The translations under genes and the position numbers were made by a program. Shown here piece after piece: positions 45,549 to 54,553 of a stretch of 64,000 nucleotides of DNA; the stretch's first letter is position 1; each line of letters begins with the position of its first letter. Source of the DNA: Chitinophaga flava (GTDB lineage: Bacteria; Bacteroidota; Bacteroidia; Chitinophagales; Chitinophagaceae); NCBI RefSeq assembly GCF_003308995.1, contig NZ_QFFJ01000002.1, positions 2,418,001-2,482,000 of the forward strand, in the 5' to 3' direction. The notes below the pieces were generated by a model. It ran no database searches, was not told where the DNA came from, and saw only the letters and a list, made by a program, of their open reading frames with translations.

Positions 45549-46550
45549 ATGCGCATTAATTTAAAAATATATTTCCTGGGTCTGCTGATGATAACAGGTG
45601 TCTGCTCCAGGGCACAACAGAATGTACAGTTCAGTCAGTACGCTTTCAACGGATTAACGGTAAATCCTGCCTATGCCGGATATAAGGAGAACTGGTACCT
45701 GAATGCAGCCTACAGGCACCAGTGGGCAGGGTTTCCAGGTGCTCCACGTACCGGTGGCGTCTCTCTGGATGGTCTGACCAATGCCCGCGACAATAAGGTA
45801 GGGGTGGGGATGCAATTGTTGTTCGACCAGCTGGGGCCACAGCAGGCTGTTTCACTGTACGGCTCCTATGCCTATCGTATTCCGCTGGACGATGAAAATA
45901 CACGCCGCCTTTGCCTGGGTATCGGAGGGGGCGTTACCCAATATTCAATTGATGGTACTGCGATGTCATATGTAGATAACAACGATGAAACCATCCCTAC
46001 CGGCAAGATCAGCAAATGGGTTCCGGATGCACGCTTCGGCATCTATTATTATACGCCATCCTTTTATATAGGCGCATCTGTGATGGATCTCTTTTCACTA
46101 TATACCTCCGCTACCAGGTATTCCTGGAAAGGGTATACTTATGATGTGATCCGCAAAACACAGCATGTGTATCTTACTGCCGGTACGGTATTGGGCCTGG
46201 GGGAAACGCTGAAGCTGAAACCATCCCTCATGATCAAGGAAGACTTCAAAGGACCTACCAGCCTCGATGTAAATGCTTTTCTGCTGCTCAGCGAAAGGCT
46301 TTGGGTAGGCGGCTCATACAGAACCTCCCTGAAATTGTGGAACAAAAACAACCTGGACCCTCGCTTGCAACAGGTTAATGCGGCCAGTGCCATGGTAGAA
46401 TTTTATGCTACCGAACAGCTACGTATCGGTTACGCCTACGACCTGAATGTCAATAAAATGGCTGGCTATCAGGGTGGGTCACATGAAATCTCCATCGGAT
46501 TCCTATTCCCCTCAAAACAATATACTACACAGAACCCACGTTACTTCTGA
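45549..46550 (+). CDS. PorP/SprF-family outer-membrane protein (partner of the giant adhesin)
   Basis: 333 residues. A signal peptide (MRINLKIYFLGLLMITGVCS, cleavage near RAQQ) is followed by the PorP/SprF signature VQFSQYAFNGLTVNPAYAGY, AAYRHQWAGFPGAPRTGG and NKVGVGMQLLFDQLGPQQ, and an outer-membrane barrel ending in SIGFLFPSKQ. In Flavobacterium, SprF is required to deliver SprB to the surface; this gene directly after a SprB-like protein should do the same. The start is chosen at the signal peptide; a longer open frame of 31 residues upstream is rejected. A good terminator lies 20 bp downstream. Confidence 0.9.
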   Translation: MRINLKIYFLGLLMITGVCSRAQQNVQFSQYAFNGLTVNPAYAGYKENWYLNAAYRHQWAGFPGAPRTGGVSLDGLTNARDNKVGVGMQLLFDQLGPQQAVSLYGSYAYRIPLDDENTRRLCLGIGGGVTQYSIDGTAMSYVDNNDETIPTGKISKWVPDARFGIYYYTPSFYIGASVMDLFSLYTSATRYSWKGYTYDVIRKTQHVYLTAGTVLGLGETLKLKPSLMIKEDFKGPTSLDVNAFLLLSERLWVGGSYRTSLKLWNKNNLDPRLQQVNAASAMVEFYATEQLRIGYAYDLNVNKMAGYQGGSHEISIGFLFPSKQYTTQNPRYF

Positions 46551-46570
46551 TACATGTATACATAAGAATA

Positions 46571-46606
46571 AGCCTCCTATATCATTGGATACAGGAGGCT
46601 TTCTTA
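46571..46606 (+). terminator. Intrinsic terminator of the adhesin/PorP unit
   Basis: AGCCTCCT (46571-46578) pairs with AGGAGGCT (46593-46600) around a 14-nt loop and is followed by TTCTTATT. It lies 20 bp after the stop codon of the PorP/SprF gene. Confidence 0.7.
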
Positions 46607-47120
46607 TTGATGTTCTTCTACTCTAATAAATTTCTAATAAAATTTTGTTTGTAAATCATTGGTTAGTTGCAGAAGCTGATCTACCTTTGTGGCTCAATTA
46701 AAAAATGCTCCATGGACGTACAACCTCCGAGTTGCCATTATCATTATTAACCCCTCATTGTAAGATGACTTGTTTGTCTCTTCAATGAGACAAAATTTAA
46801 GTCATGTTTAAATTATTCCTCCGTAGCAAAGCCAGATTGAGAAATGCACAATTGTCTGAAATGCTGGCCCCTGAAACCTGGCCCTGTATCGCAGTCTCAG
46901 GGAATTTAACTGCCTCCCGTCGTTTTGACCGATTGTTTAAAAGTGAATTGTTCAATACACAGAAAACGAAGAAGCAGCTTCAGTAAATCTGTTTTCCGTC
47001 GATAAGAATTTTTATTAGTTACAGTTGTAAGCCATTTAATCATAGTCTGCTTTACTTCTAAAGTAGAACATTTTTAATGCACTCTTTTGTATTTTGCATC
47101 ATAGATCAAAATACGACTGC
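46607..47120 (+). other. Intergenic stretch with hairpin and doubtful small frame
   Basis: 514 bp without a secure gene. There is a perfect 8-bp hairpin TTTGTCTC/GAGACAAA (46773-46780 and 46787-46794, 6-nt loop) 10 bp upstream of a 60-codon frame at 46804-46986. The region just before 47121 is A+T-rich and should hold the DUF72 promoter, but no full -7 match was found (TATTTTG near 47090 is one base short). No tRNA was seen. Confidence 0.4.
46804..46986 (+). CDS. Possible small protein of 60 residues
   Basis: The ATG frame encodes a basic peptide beginning MFKLFLRSKARLRNAQLSEM with a Trp-Pro-Cys in the middle and a lysine/glutamine-rich end. It has no recognised domain, no Shine-Dalgarno site and no similarity that I know. 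A hairpin sits just upstream. It could be a real small gene or chance; listed because the surrounding 500 bp otherwise has no gene. Confidence 0.25.
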   Translation: MFKLFLRSKARLRNAQLSEMLAPETWPCIAVSGNLTASRRFDRLFKSELFNTQKTKKQLQ

Positions 47121-47996
47121 ATGGACTTTGGCGCTAACTGGCCTATATATGATCAACTGGAGTTGTCGTTGCCTGCTGATGAGTGGGTAACCGCACAGGT
47201 GCTGAAAGGTACACCGGTAAACAATACTTTAAGGATCGGTACTTCCGGCTGGAGCAGAAAGGAATATGCCGGCACGCTGTATCCCAGAGGGATCCGGGAA
47301 ACGGCATTGCTGCCGGAATACAGCCGGATATTCAATTGTGTGGAACTCAACGCTACCCATTATAAAATATACAGTCCTGACGATATCCGCAAATGGATGG
47401 ATAAAGTGAAAGGACGTGATTTTATGTTTTGTCCTAAGGTGCCGCAGGTGATCAGTCATCATAGTACTTTGCTGAATGCGGCTACAGAAACGGCTGCCTT
47501 CCTGGAAGGGGTGCGTGCATTTGACAAACAGCTGGGGCCTGTTTTTCTGCAGGTAAGTGAATACTTTTCACCTGTCCGTAAATTAAATCTCTATAAATAT
47601 CTGGAGCAACTTCCGCGCGACCTGCAGTTTTTTGTAGAGGTACGGCATCCTGACTGGTTTGGCAGCGAAACAGAGCGCCATGAGTTTTTTCATACACTGC
47701 ATCAATTGGGAATAGGAGTGGTGATCACGGATACGCCGGGCCGTCGCGATTGTTTGCATATGGGCCTAACCGTACCTCATCTGTTTCTTCGTTTTGTTAC
47801 CAAGGGCGGGCATCCGCTGGATAGTGTCCGTTTGCTGCAATGGAAGGAGCGTTTGGAGGTGTGGAAGCAGCAGGGCCTGGAAACGATCTACTTTTTCCTG
47901 CATGTACATGATGGCCGGTTTGAGGCTGATTTTTATAAAGAAGTACAGGCTGTGTTCGGATTAACAGCTCAACCTTCGCAGATGACCCTCTTCTGA
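47121..47996 (+). CDS. DUF72 (YecE-like) protein
   Basis: 291 residues from the ATG at 47121; a longer frame would need a TTG start at 47094. DUF72 signatures are clear: LRIGTSGWSRKEYAGTLYP, then YSRIFNCVELNATHYKIYS, FMFCPKVPQVISH, QLPRDLQFFVEVRHPDWF, GIGVVITDTPGR and the late FFLHVHDG. The family adopts a TIM-barrel fold; its biochemical role is not settled. The protein is cytoplasmic, with no signal. It stands alone on the plus strand. Confidence 0.85.
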   Translation: MDFGANWPIYDQLELSLPADEWVTAQVLKGTPVNNTLRIGTSGWSRKEYAGTLYPRGIRETALLPEYSRIFNCVELNATHYKIYSPDDIRKWMDKVKGRDFMFCPKVPQVISHHSTLLNAATETAAFLEGVRAFDKQLGPVFLQVSEYFSPVRKLNLYKYLEQLPRDLQFFVEVRHPDWFGSETERHEFFHTLHQLGIGVVITDTPGRRDCLHMGLTVPHLFLRFVTKGGHPLDSVRLLQWKERLEVWKQQGLETIYFFLHVHDGRFEADFYKEVQAVFGLTAQPSQMTLF

Positions 47997-48003
47997 AAAT
48001 AAA

Positions 48004-48033
48004 GCACCGCCGGAATATGAGCCCCGGTGGTGC
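48004..48033. terminator. Hairpin after the DUF72 gene
   Basis: GCACCGCCGG (48004-48013) pairs with CCGGTGGTGC (48024-48033), with one G-T pair and a 10-nt loop, 7 bp after the DUF72 stop. There is no T-run on the plus-strand side; the A-rich left flank would give one on the minus strand. Probably a transcription end, but a weak one. Confidence 0.4.
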
Positions 48034-48280
48034 TGCGCATTGCCCCTGATTGACTCCCCCTTTGCGAGCGCTCTCGTCATAATATTAAAATTACGCTTAA
48101 AATTATCGGGCCGATGACGATGGTCATATCTAATTTATAAGACGTACTCTATCTTTATGTATATGTAAACAGGGATTGACGCTTTGCAGCTCAAGCATAG
48201 CCGCTATTATTATAACTTCCTGATAACATTTTTTAAGCAAAAAAAGGACGATATTCAGTATACTTAAACCCCCAAAAGTT

Positions 48281-48574
48281 ATGCGTACTTTACTCAAAGT
48301 TTCATGTGAGGTAATTGCCTCCAATAATGCCCTCAAAAGCGGGAAGCTTCCTGAAATCGTCAAATCTACCATGGACAAGCTAAAACCTGAAGCCAGTTAT
48401 TTCTTTACGGATGGTGGGCGCAGGACTTGTCTGATGATATTTGATTTAAAAGAGCCTTCAGAAATACCCGGTATTGCAGAACCCTTCTTTCAGGAACTGA
48501 ATGCAGAGGTAATATTTCAACCTGTAATGAATGCTGAAGATTTGCAAAAGGGCCTGTCCAAGTTGAATTCCTGA
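48281..48574 (+). CDS. Conserved small protein of unknown function
   Basis: 97 residues, with no signal peptide. It has an alpha/beta pattern: MRTLLKVSCEVIASNNALKS, then a helix with EIVKSTMDKLKPEASYFF, a strand RTCLMIFDLKEP, and SEIPGIAEPFFQELNAEVIF leading to VMNAEDLQKGLSKL. This resembles a small ferredoxin-fold family found in several phyla and sometimes labelled in databases as 'pantothenate synthetase', a label I do not trust. It is monocistronic, with a strong terminator 36 bp downstream. The 280 bp upstream contains A+T-rich DNA with a TATCTTTA box near 48149 that could be its promoter. Confidence 0.65.
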   Translation: MRTLLKVSCEVIASNNALKSGKLPEIVKSTMDKLKPEASYFFTDGGRRTCLMIFDLKEPSEIPGIAEPFFQELNAEVIFQPVMNAEDLQKGLSKLNS

Positions 48575-48609
48575 CCTTTTTTAGTTTAAGATGAAGAAAC
48601 GATGAACGA

Positions 48610-48645
48610 TTGCCAGTGTGATTCTTCACACTGGCAACTTTTTTA
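48610..48645 (+). terminator. Strong intrinsic terminator
   Basis: TTGCCAGTGTGA (48610-48621) and TCACACTGGCAA (48626-48637) form a perfect 12-bp stem with a 4-nt loop, followed by CTTTTTTA. It ends the transcript of the small conserved gene. Confidence 0.9.
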
Positions 48646-48792
48646 TAGGAGAGGGTGTCGTGAGATTGTTTGCATAGTATTTTTTATAACGTGGTATGCT
48701 GTACGAATTCAGAATTTTATGAGAAAACCATGTCATTTCATAAAACATCAATTCCTAATTTTGCGGGCGAATGAATCAATAGCCGCTATAAA

Positions 48793-50028
48793 ATGACTAC
48801 CAGCACTGTTAAACTGAAACGTATAAAGGAAAGTAATATTGGTATTGCCACACTGCTTGCCTTTGCTATGATACCGATGTCGGGATTTGCAACAGACATC
48901 TATATTCCTTCCCTGCCGGGCATGACCAGCGCACTTGGCATTTCCAACGGCCAGGCACAGCTGACGCTGAGTTTGTTTCTGATCAGCTATGGCCTTTCTC
49001 AGCTTTTTGTGGGTGGCCTGCTCGACAGCTACGGCCGTTACAGAATAAGCATGGTTTCCATGTTGCTTTTCTGTCTCTCCTGTGTGATCATTGCCAATAC
49101 ACATAATCTGTATGTCGTATATGCGATGCGGATATTGCACGGGATCACCATTGCAGCCATGGTGGTGAGCAAGCGCGCATTTTTTGTGGACCTCTACTCC
49201 GGCGAAAAACTCAAACACTACCTCAGTTTCTTTACCATTATATGGTCTACCGGACCCATTGTAGCGCCTTTTATAGGAGGATACCTTGAAGTGAGCTTTG
49301 GTTGGGAATCCAACTTTTATTTTCTGGGTGGCTTTGCGGCGGTACTGTTTGTGCTTGAAGCCATCTTCGGTGGTGAAACTATTCATGAGACTACACCTTT
49401 CCATCCGGCAAAAATCTTCTCTATTTATATGGGCATGGTGCGTACCGGCAGTTTCACACTGGGCATCGGTATGCTCGGACTGGCCTATTCCATGGTGATG
49501 GTATACAATATGTCGGGTCCGTTTATCATCGAACACTATTTTAATCTGTCGCCGGTGGTTACGGGATACTGTTCTCTGTTCCTCGGGTTTGCCTGGATGG
49601 CAGGCGGTTTCCTTGGTAAGGGACTGATCAATAAACCCTTTGTCCGCAAGATGAACATCAACGTGTTGCTACAGTTTGTTGCAGCCTGCGCATTGTTACT
49701 GACCTTTGGCCTCTTTAGCCAGTTATGGACCATCCTGGCTTTTGCTTTCCTGGTACACGTAGGAGCTGGTTTTACCTATAACAACTACTTTACCTTCTGT
49801 CTGCAGAAATTCCCCAAAAATGCGGGCATCGCCGGAGGACTTACGGGTGGCCTTTGTTATGTGATCGTTTCCATACTCAGTGCAGGTATCATCTATGTGT
49901 TGCCGGTACAGGACGGACGGAACCTGTCTCTCAGTTACATCGTCCTGATCCTGGCCAGCGCATTGGTGATGTATCGCGTACTCCTGCTGAATAAAAAAGA
50001 GCAGGCGCTTAATATGATGACTTCGTAA
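48793..50028 (+). CDS. MFS multidrug exporter, Bcr/CflA type
   Basis: 411 residues with 12 predicted membrane helices. The first-helix motif TDIYIPSLPGM is the Bcr/CflA signature, and LLDSYGRYRISM after helix 2 is the MFS loop motif. RILHGITIAAMVVSKRAFFV corresponds to helices 4-5 with the antiporter-type WSTGPIVAPFIGGYL motif C. It should export drugs or related small molecules by proton antiport. Its last 20 bp overlap the end of the convergent ExbD gene. No regulator lies directly upstream. Confidence 0.85.
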   Translation: MTTSTVKLKRIKESNIGIATLLAFAMIPMSGFATDIYIPSLPGMTSALGISNGQAQLTLSLFLISYGLSQLFVGGLLDSYGRYRISMVSMLLFCLSCVIIANTHNLYVVYAMRILHGITIAAMVVSKRAFFVDLYSGEKLKHYLSFFTIIWSTGPIVAPFIGGYLEVSFGWESNFYFLGGFAAVLFVLEAIFGGETIHETTPFHPAKIFSIYMGMVRTGSFTLGIGMLGLAYSMVMVYNMSGPFIIEHYFNLSPVVTGYCSLFLGFAWMAGGFLGKGLINKPFVRKMNINVLLQFVAACALLLTFGLFSQLWTILAFAFLVHVGAGFTYNNYFTFCLQKFPKNAGIAGGLTGGLCYVIVSILSAGIIYVLPVQDGRNLSLSYIVLILASALVMYRVLLLNKKEQALNMMTS

Positions 50029-50638
50029 GCGGGTTGGCTTTAAGATTAGTGACCAGGTTGATATGCTGGATATTTCTTTCCTTGAAGGAAGCCAGTAATT
50101 TTTTAACCTGCAGATAAGGTGCATCATTATCCGCTCTGACACAGTATTTCAGCGTACGGGCATTTCCCTGTTGTGAGGCAGTAGCGTATTGCAGCCATAT
50201 CTTCACCTCATTGGAGGCCGAATCGGTGGGTATACCTGATTCTATCGCATGCTCTTTCCGTTGTTCCGGACGCATGGCCAGGTAGGCTTTCAGATGTTTT
50301 AACTCCGTACCGATACTGGTGCCAACAATGAAATTGTGCTTTTCAGCCTCTGTAAGGCCCAGCTGGAACTGTTTATCGAGGTCTCCGATAAGTTGTTTTC
50401 TTTTGGGCTGTCCGTCCATATCAAAAAAGATCCTTCCTTTTTTATCCATGGTAAACAGGATCACATCGGAATCGGGAAGTACCTGTGTATTGATGGAAGA
50501 GGGTGTGATGACAGCAACAGGTTCGACCGGCTTGAACCGCGTAGCCAGCATAAAAAAGGTGAGCAGCAGGAATACCATATCGGTCATGGCAGTCATATCA
50601 ACGAGGGTACTTTTACGGGTAACTTTCGACCTGGGCAT
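50009..50638 (-). CDS. ExbD/TolR-family protein, orphan
   Basis: 209 residues. The single N-terminal membrane helix (MVFLLLTFFMLATRF) follows the family motif TLVDMTAMTD; Asp20 corresponds to the essential proton-path aspartate. A periplasmic domain (about 40-205) is longer than in E. coli ExbD (141 residues) and has an inserted central segment (about 95-160). ExbD works with ExbB and TonB to energise outer-membrane receptors, but neither partner is encoded next to it. It may assemble with an ExbB encoded elsewhere. The gene overlaps the convergent MFS gene by 20 bp. Confidence 0.8.
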   Translation of the reverse strand: MPRSKVTRKSTLVDMTAMTDMVFLLLTFFMLATRFKPVEPVAVITPSSINTQVLPDSDVILFTMDKKGRIFFDMDGQPKRKQLIGDLDKQFQLGLTEAEKHNFIVGTSIGTELKHLKAYLAMRPEQRKEHAIESGIPTDSASNEVKIWLQYATASQQGNARTLKYCVRADNDAPYLQVKKLLASFKERNIQHINLVTNLKANPLTKSSY

Positions 50639-50733
50639 AAGTTATCATTAAGCGTTTAGGAATAATCTTCCTGTCAAAAATCTCTCAAATAACGCAGGGG
50701 AGAAAGGTATGTTTGCTCCGTTTTATGATACTT

Positions 50734-51615
50734 TTACGCCTTGCTTACAGACGCCTTCCTATAGATCGCAGGGGTGATCCCTTCATGTTTGCGAAAGTAC
50801 TTGATGAAGTTGGACACCTCGAAGAATCCCAGTTCAAATGCAATTTCACTGGTTGTCTGGCTGGTATGTGTCAGCATTCTTCGGGCTTCCAGCATTATTT
50901 TTTCATCAATGAGCTGTTTGGGTGATTTGCCTGTAATGTGCGTGGTGGCTGCGTTTAACCGCTTTTCTGTAATGTGCAGGGCTGTGGCATAGGTATTTAC
51001 CATTTTCACAGATCGGAAGTCGTGGGCGAGTAACTGCTGAAAGGCGGTCACATAACTACGGTCTCTATCTACGCTCACTGGTATTTCAGCTGGCTCCAGT
51101 TTGCGCGCCGCTGCAATCATGAAGTGCTGAATAAGGTTTCTGTTCACCGTTTCGGAAGGAGCAGTGGTGGCGTTTTCTTCCATCAATAGTGTTGCCAGCA
51201 ACCGCAGTACCCGGTCTTCTTCCTCTACCTTTATATACCGTGGCTGGTGGCTGTCCGTGAACAGAATGTGGTTATTGAGGAAAACAGCATCTTCCGCTGA
51301 TTTACAGAAGAAATTTTCTGTGAAGCTGATGGTGATACCGTCATAGCGATCATCCATCAATATATGCACCCTGTCTTTTCTGATAAATAATATGGTATCC
51401 CGTGTAATAGATACTTCCTCAAAATCCACCATGATTCTGCTGGACTCGTTGTTGAACCACAGGATCAGGTAGGCATCCGGGCGCAAGGCATTGTACAGCC
51501 AATCCTGGTGCGTTGTCATGCATAACATCATAGACTGAATCATGAAGTCAGTCCTGAACAACTGAAAATGTTTGAGTGGTATAATCTCTCTCGTTGACGG
51601 GTCTTTTTTTCTCAT
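50734..51615 (-). CDS. AraC-family transcriptional regulator
   Basis: 293 residues from the ATG at 51615. An N-terminal cupin-like sensing domain (about 20-150) is followed by a linker and the AraC helix-turn-helix pair (about 195-290): TEKRLNAATTHITGKSPKQL and TSEIAFELGFFEVSNFIKYF, then HEGITPAIYRK. It is transcribed away from the ExbD gene and downstream of the HEAT operon, with 112 bp and a hairpin between, so it is probably separate from the latter. Its target is not evident; autoregulation or control of the MFS exporter nearby is possible. Confidence 0.8.
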   Translation of the reverse strand: MRKKDPSTREIIPLKHFQLFRTDFMIQSMMLCMTTHQDWLYNALRPDAYLILWFNNESSRIMVDFEEVSITRDTILFIRKDRVHILMDDRYDGITISFTENFFCKSAEDAVFLNNHILFTDSHQPRYIKVEEEDRVLRLLATLLMEENATTAPSETVNRNLIQHFMIAAARKLEPAEIPVSVDRDRSYVTAFQQLLAHDFRSVKMVNTYATALHITEKRLNAATTHITGKSPKQLIDEKIMLEARRMLTHTSQTTSEIAFELGFFEVSNFIKYFRKHEGITPAIYRKASVSKA

Positions 51616-51682
51616 GCGCTTCGCCGTTGTCTTTTTTGAGAGATGCAGACAAGGGTGATTTCCATAATCATGTACTGAGCAA

Positions 51683-51716
51683 CCCACAGAATGGTCAACT
51701 ATAACCATCCTGTGGG
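51683..51716 (-). terminator. Hairpin at the end of the HEAT-protein operon
   Basis: CCCACAGAATGGT (51683-51695) pairs with ACCATCCTGTGGG (51704-51716) with one mismatch, 11 bp after the last HEAT gene. There is no clear T-run on the minus strand, so it may be a weak or factor-assisted terminator. Confidence 0.5.
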
Positions 51717-51727
51717 CTTTAAAGTAT

Positions 51728-54511
51728 TTATCCCAGTTTCTCTTCCAGTTGTTGTATGGCACTGTTGATGACTGCCAGTTGTTCTTTTACCTGCCGGGTA
51801 TGCGGATATTGTGCCAGCAGTTCTTTCAGCAGCTGGTGTCCTTCGGCCAGGTTGCCCGACTGGAGGGTTTTTGCGGCACGCTGAAATAATTGTACTGCTG
51901 ATTCCTGATCGGGGTCATACACCGGGAAGTATTTATAGGTAAATGTTTCCCATAGCGTTGTATCCCAGGGCCAGTGTTGTTGCAGTACATCTTTATTCAT
52001 GCCTTTGAGCACCTGTGGAAACTGTTTACCGTTGAAGTTGGGTTCCAGCCGGTGTACTACTTTACAAATGCCGCCGTATACGATAGCAGCTGCATCCGCT
52101 AATGCGGAAGGAACGGGTTTGCCGTTCAGTTTTGTTACGTAGTCATTCCATTTTTTCCAGAAGGTATACAGCATGCGGTCGCCGAGTGGGTTGTTGGCGG
52201 TGAGCTGCTGATACCCTTTGAAAAGCAGGGTGAGAAACTGTTCCAGCTTATCAGCATCCTGATGGAGATATTTGCCCCATACGCTGTTGGTGTTTCTGAA
52301 CAGGTGTTCGAGTACCAGGTAAGGCAGGGTGGCGTTGGTGTTGTTGCCGGAGGGTAGTTCGCTGAAGATACGATCAATCAGGTCGGCGGGTTCGATGGCA
52401 AATACGAGGGCGGCCACCGGCCACTGTGTATACGGACAGGTCCATCCACTGAATTCCCAGTCGTTGAGTGTATGGATACTTCTTTTGGAATGGATCTCCG
52501 GCATGTTGTACTGCATGTACTGCCGGTAATTTTCCTGGGTAAAGAGGCGGAGCAGTCTTTCCCGGTATTCCAGGTCGATGAAGCCCGCTTGCTCGAGATA
52601 TTTGCGAATGATATATACACCATCCTTGTCTTGTGAAACCAGGATGTAGTCGAGGCTGAGGCTTACCAGTTCCGGAGTGACCAGTTTGCCTTGCTGCAGG
52701 ATGGTGACTACTTGTTGCAGCAGACCGCTGGAGGGTGGCAGCTGTAACAGCAGGCGGTATAATTCGATGATCTCACTTTTTTTGATGGTCCGGTTGTTCC
52801 AGGCATCATTTACCAAACGCTGGGCTTCCATAAAACTCTGCATGCCGTTCTTTTTCAGCATAGCATCTTTGAGAGTAGAGAGGAAAGCACCTGTTTGTTC
52901 GGCTTTGTCAGCGCCTTTGAGCAGCCAGGTGGCACCGGTAACGGCTATCATGTAGGGCAGTTCTGCTCTTAATGCCGGATGTTGTTCTGCCAGTTGTCCG
53001 ATTAGTTGCACCCATTCATGCAGGGGCTGTTGCGGATACCAGGCAATATGCCGGTAGAGGGCTTGTAACAGGGACGGTGCCAGTTGGCTGAAATCTGCTT
53101 CCAGTGTTTTGAGTACGCGGTATACGCGGTCCAGTTCCTGAATATCTTTTGCCTGGTCGAGCAGCAGACCCATACTTCTTTTGAGGTTGGGATCATCGCT
53201 GTAGGAAAATGTCTGAAGCCTGGTGATGACTTGTTGTTTGAGTGCAGGAGGGTACCAGTGTCCTTCGAGCACATCGCAGAACAGTTGCAGTAAGGGCTGT
53301 CTGTTTTGCTCATCGACAGCCACTTCGCAGGCAGCGGCAGCCAGGAGTGATTTCAGGTGATGATCTGTTTCTGCATTGGCTAATGTAACCAGCAGGGCTT
53401 CTGTTTGCACGGATTTGCGGCCGGTGTGCAGAAAAACCTGCACGAGGGCGCTACGGAGGGCTACCAGTGGCTCTTCACGGATAGCTTTAGCCAGTGCGGG
53501 TTCCAGCTGTTCCTGCCACTGCGCAAACTTGGCCGTGAGCAACGGCAGCGTGGCTTCCCGTACATAGGGACTGGCATCCTGTAGTCCGCCGATGATCAGC
53601 TGAGGCAGGTCGGCCTGTTGTAATAATTGCAGCAGGCGGATTTTGAGGCCAGCGGAGGTGGTTTGTGTAAACAAATCAACAAACAGCGGCTGCAGCTCCG
53701 GATGTGCTGCCAGTCTGCCCCTGACTAATTCCAGCAGTTCCGGCTGGTCGGGCATTTGTTGCAGTGCGGCAAACAGGTCCCGGAAAAAACTTTCATCTAC
53801 CTGTCGCATCGCCGACAACAATTCGATGATCGTTGTTCTTACCGATAGAACAGTTTCTACCGGTATCATCCTGGTGAGTTGTGATAAAACATCGGAAGGC
53901 AATACGGGCATTGCCGCAAGCTGTTGCAGGGCGGTATGCCGGAGTGCAGTGGGTTCCAACGGGTCGAGGAAGTGCACCGTCATCCGCGCGGCATGGGGCT
54001 GAGGTAGTTGTTGTACCAGTGTTAGCAACGGGCCACGACAAGCTTCCGGAGCCAGTGGAAGATAATCGGTGATTTTAGCGATGGTATCTTCCGTTTTGCT
54101 GACACTGTGCTGTAATCCTTCGATGCTGGCCAGTTGTATGTCGGTGTCCAGATCGTTGGCCATCGTTTCTGCCAGTATCTCCTGTATCCCGCTGATATGT
54201 GATGCCAGTGTTGCCAGCCTGCTGACGGCCATATAACGCAGCTGGCGTTCCGGATCGAGGCAGGCGGTAAGCGACAGCGTATGGATATAATGTTGATGCT
54301 CCTGTACACGCGCAGGGTCTATGTCACAAAGCAGCGTAAGTATAGCTGTTTTGACTGAAATGGTCTCTTCTTTTTGCAGGGCATCGCATAAGCGGGTGAT
54401 GCCTTCTGCTGTTTCGAGGAAGGGGCGCAGGTCGCTCAGTGCGGCCAGACGCTCTTCCGTGCTGCGTTCTGTAGATAATAGTATATCGAATAAAAGAATT
54501 TCTTCCGCCAT
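51728..54511 (-). CDS. HEAT-repeat protein A (largest of three)
   Basis: 927 residues from the ATG at 54511; a TTG 12 bp upstream is an alternative. Almost the whole protein is alpha-helical with paired-helix repeats of about 35-45 residues (for example ASPYVREATLPLLTAKFAQW, ALRSALVQVFLHTGRKSVQT), typical of HEAT/Armadillo solenoids. Residues near 640-800 contain a less repetitive, aromatic-rich region (LNDWEFSGWTCPYTQWPVAA). The last 60 residues form a TPR-like helical hairpin (LFQRAAKTLQSGNLAEGHQL). It has no signal peptide, membrane helix or catalytic motif, so it is a cytoplasmic scaffold. It is the last gene of a four-gene operon with two other HEAT proteins and an Sm-like protein. Function unknown. 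Confidence 0.75.
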   Translation of the reverse strand: MAEEILLFDILLSTERSTEERLAALSDLRPFLETAEGITRLCDALQKEETISVKTAILTLLCDIDPARVQEHQHYIHTLSLTACLDPERQLRYMAVSRLATLASHISGIQEILAETMANDLDTDIQLASIEGLQHSVSKTEDTIAKITDYLPLAPEACRGPLLTLVQQLPQPHAARMTVHFLDPLEPTALRHTALQQLAAMPVLPSDVLSQLTRMIPVETVLSVRTTIIELLSAMRQVDESFFRDLFAALQQMPDQPELLELVRGRLAAHPELQPLFVDLFTQTTSAGLKIRLLQLLQQADLPQLIIGGLQDASPYVREATLPLLTAKFAQWQEQLEPALAKAIREEPLVALRSALVQVFLHTGRKSVQTEALLVTLANAETDHHLKSLLAAAACEVAVDEQNRQPLLQLFCDVLEGHWYPPALKQQVITRLQTFSYSDDPNLKRSMGLLLDQAKDIQELDRVYRVLKTLEADFSQLAPSLLQALYRHIAWYPQQPLHEWVQLIGQLAEQHPALRAELPYMIAVTGATWLLKGADKAEQTGAFLSTLKDAMLKKNGMQSFMEAQRLVNDAWNNRTIKKSEIIELYRLLLQLPPSSGLLQQVVTILQQGKLVTPELVSLSLDYILVSQDKDGVYIIRKYLEQAGFIDLEYRERLLRLFTQENYRQYMQYNMPEIHSKRSIHTLNDWEFSGWTCPYTQWPVAALVFAIEPADLIDRIFSELPSGNNTNATLPYLVLEHLFRNTNSVWGKYLHQDADKLEQFLTLLFKGYQQLTANNPLGDRMLYTFWKKWNDYVTKLNGKPVPSALADAAAIVYGGICKVVHRLEPNFNGKQFPQVLKGMNKDVLQQHWPWDTTLWETFTYKYFPVYDPDQESAVQLFQRAAKTLQSGNLAEGHQLLKELLAQYPHTRQVKEQLAVINSAIQQLEEKLG

Positions 54512-54553
54512 ATTCCTTTTCAATGGAGATGATGAATAATGTACCAGCCGGTG

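Noticed and set aside
46607..48280. tRNA or other structured RNA genes in the longer gaps
   Set aside because: No cloverleaf arms, CCA end or known RNA motif could be recognised; only simple hairpins were seen.
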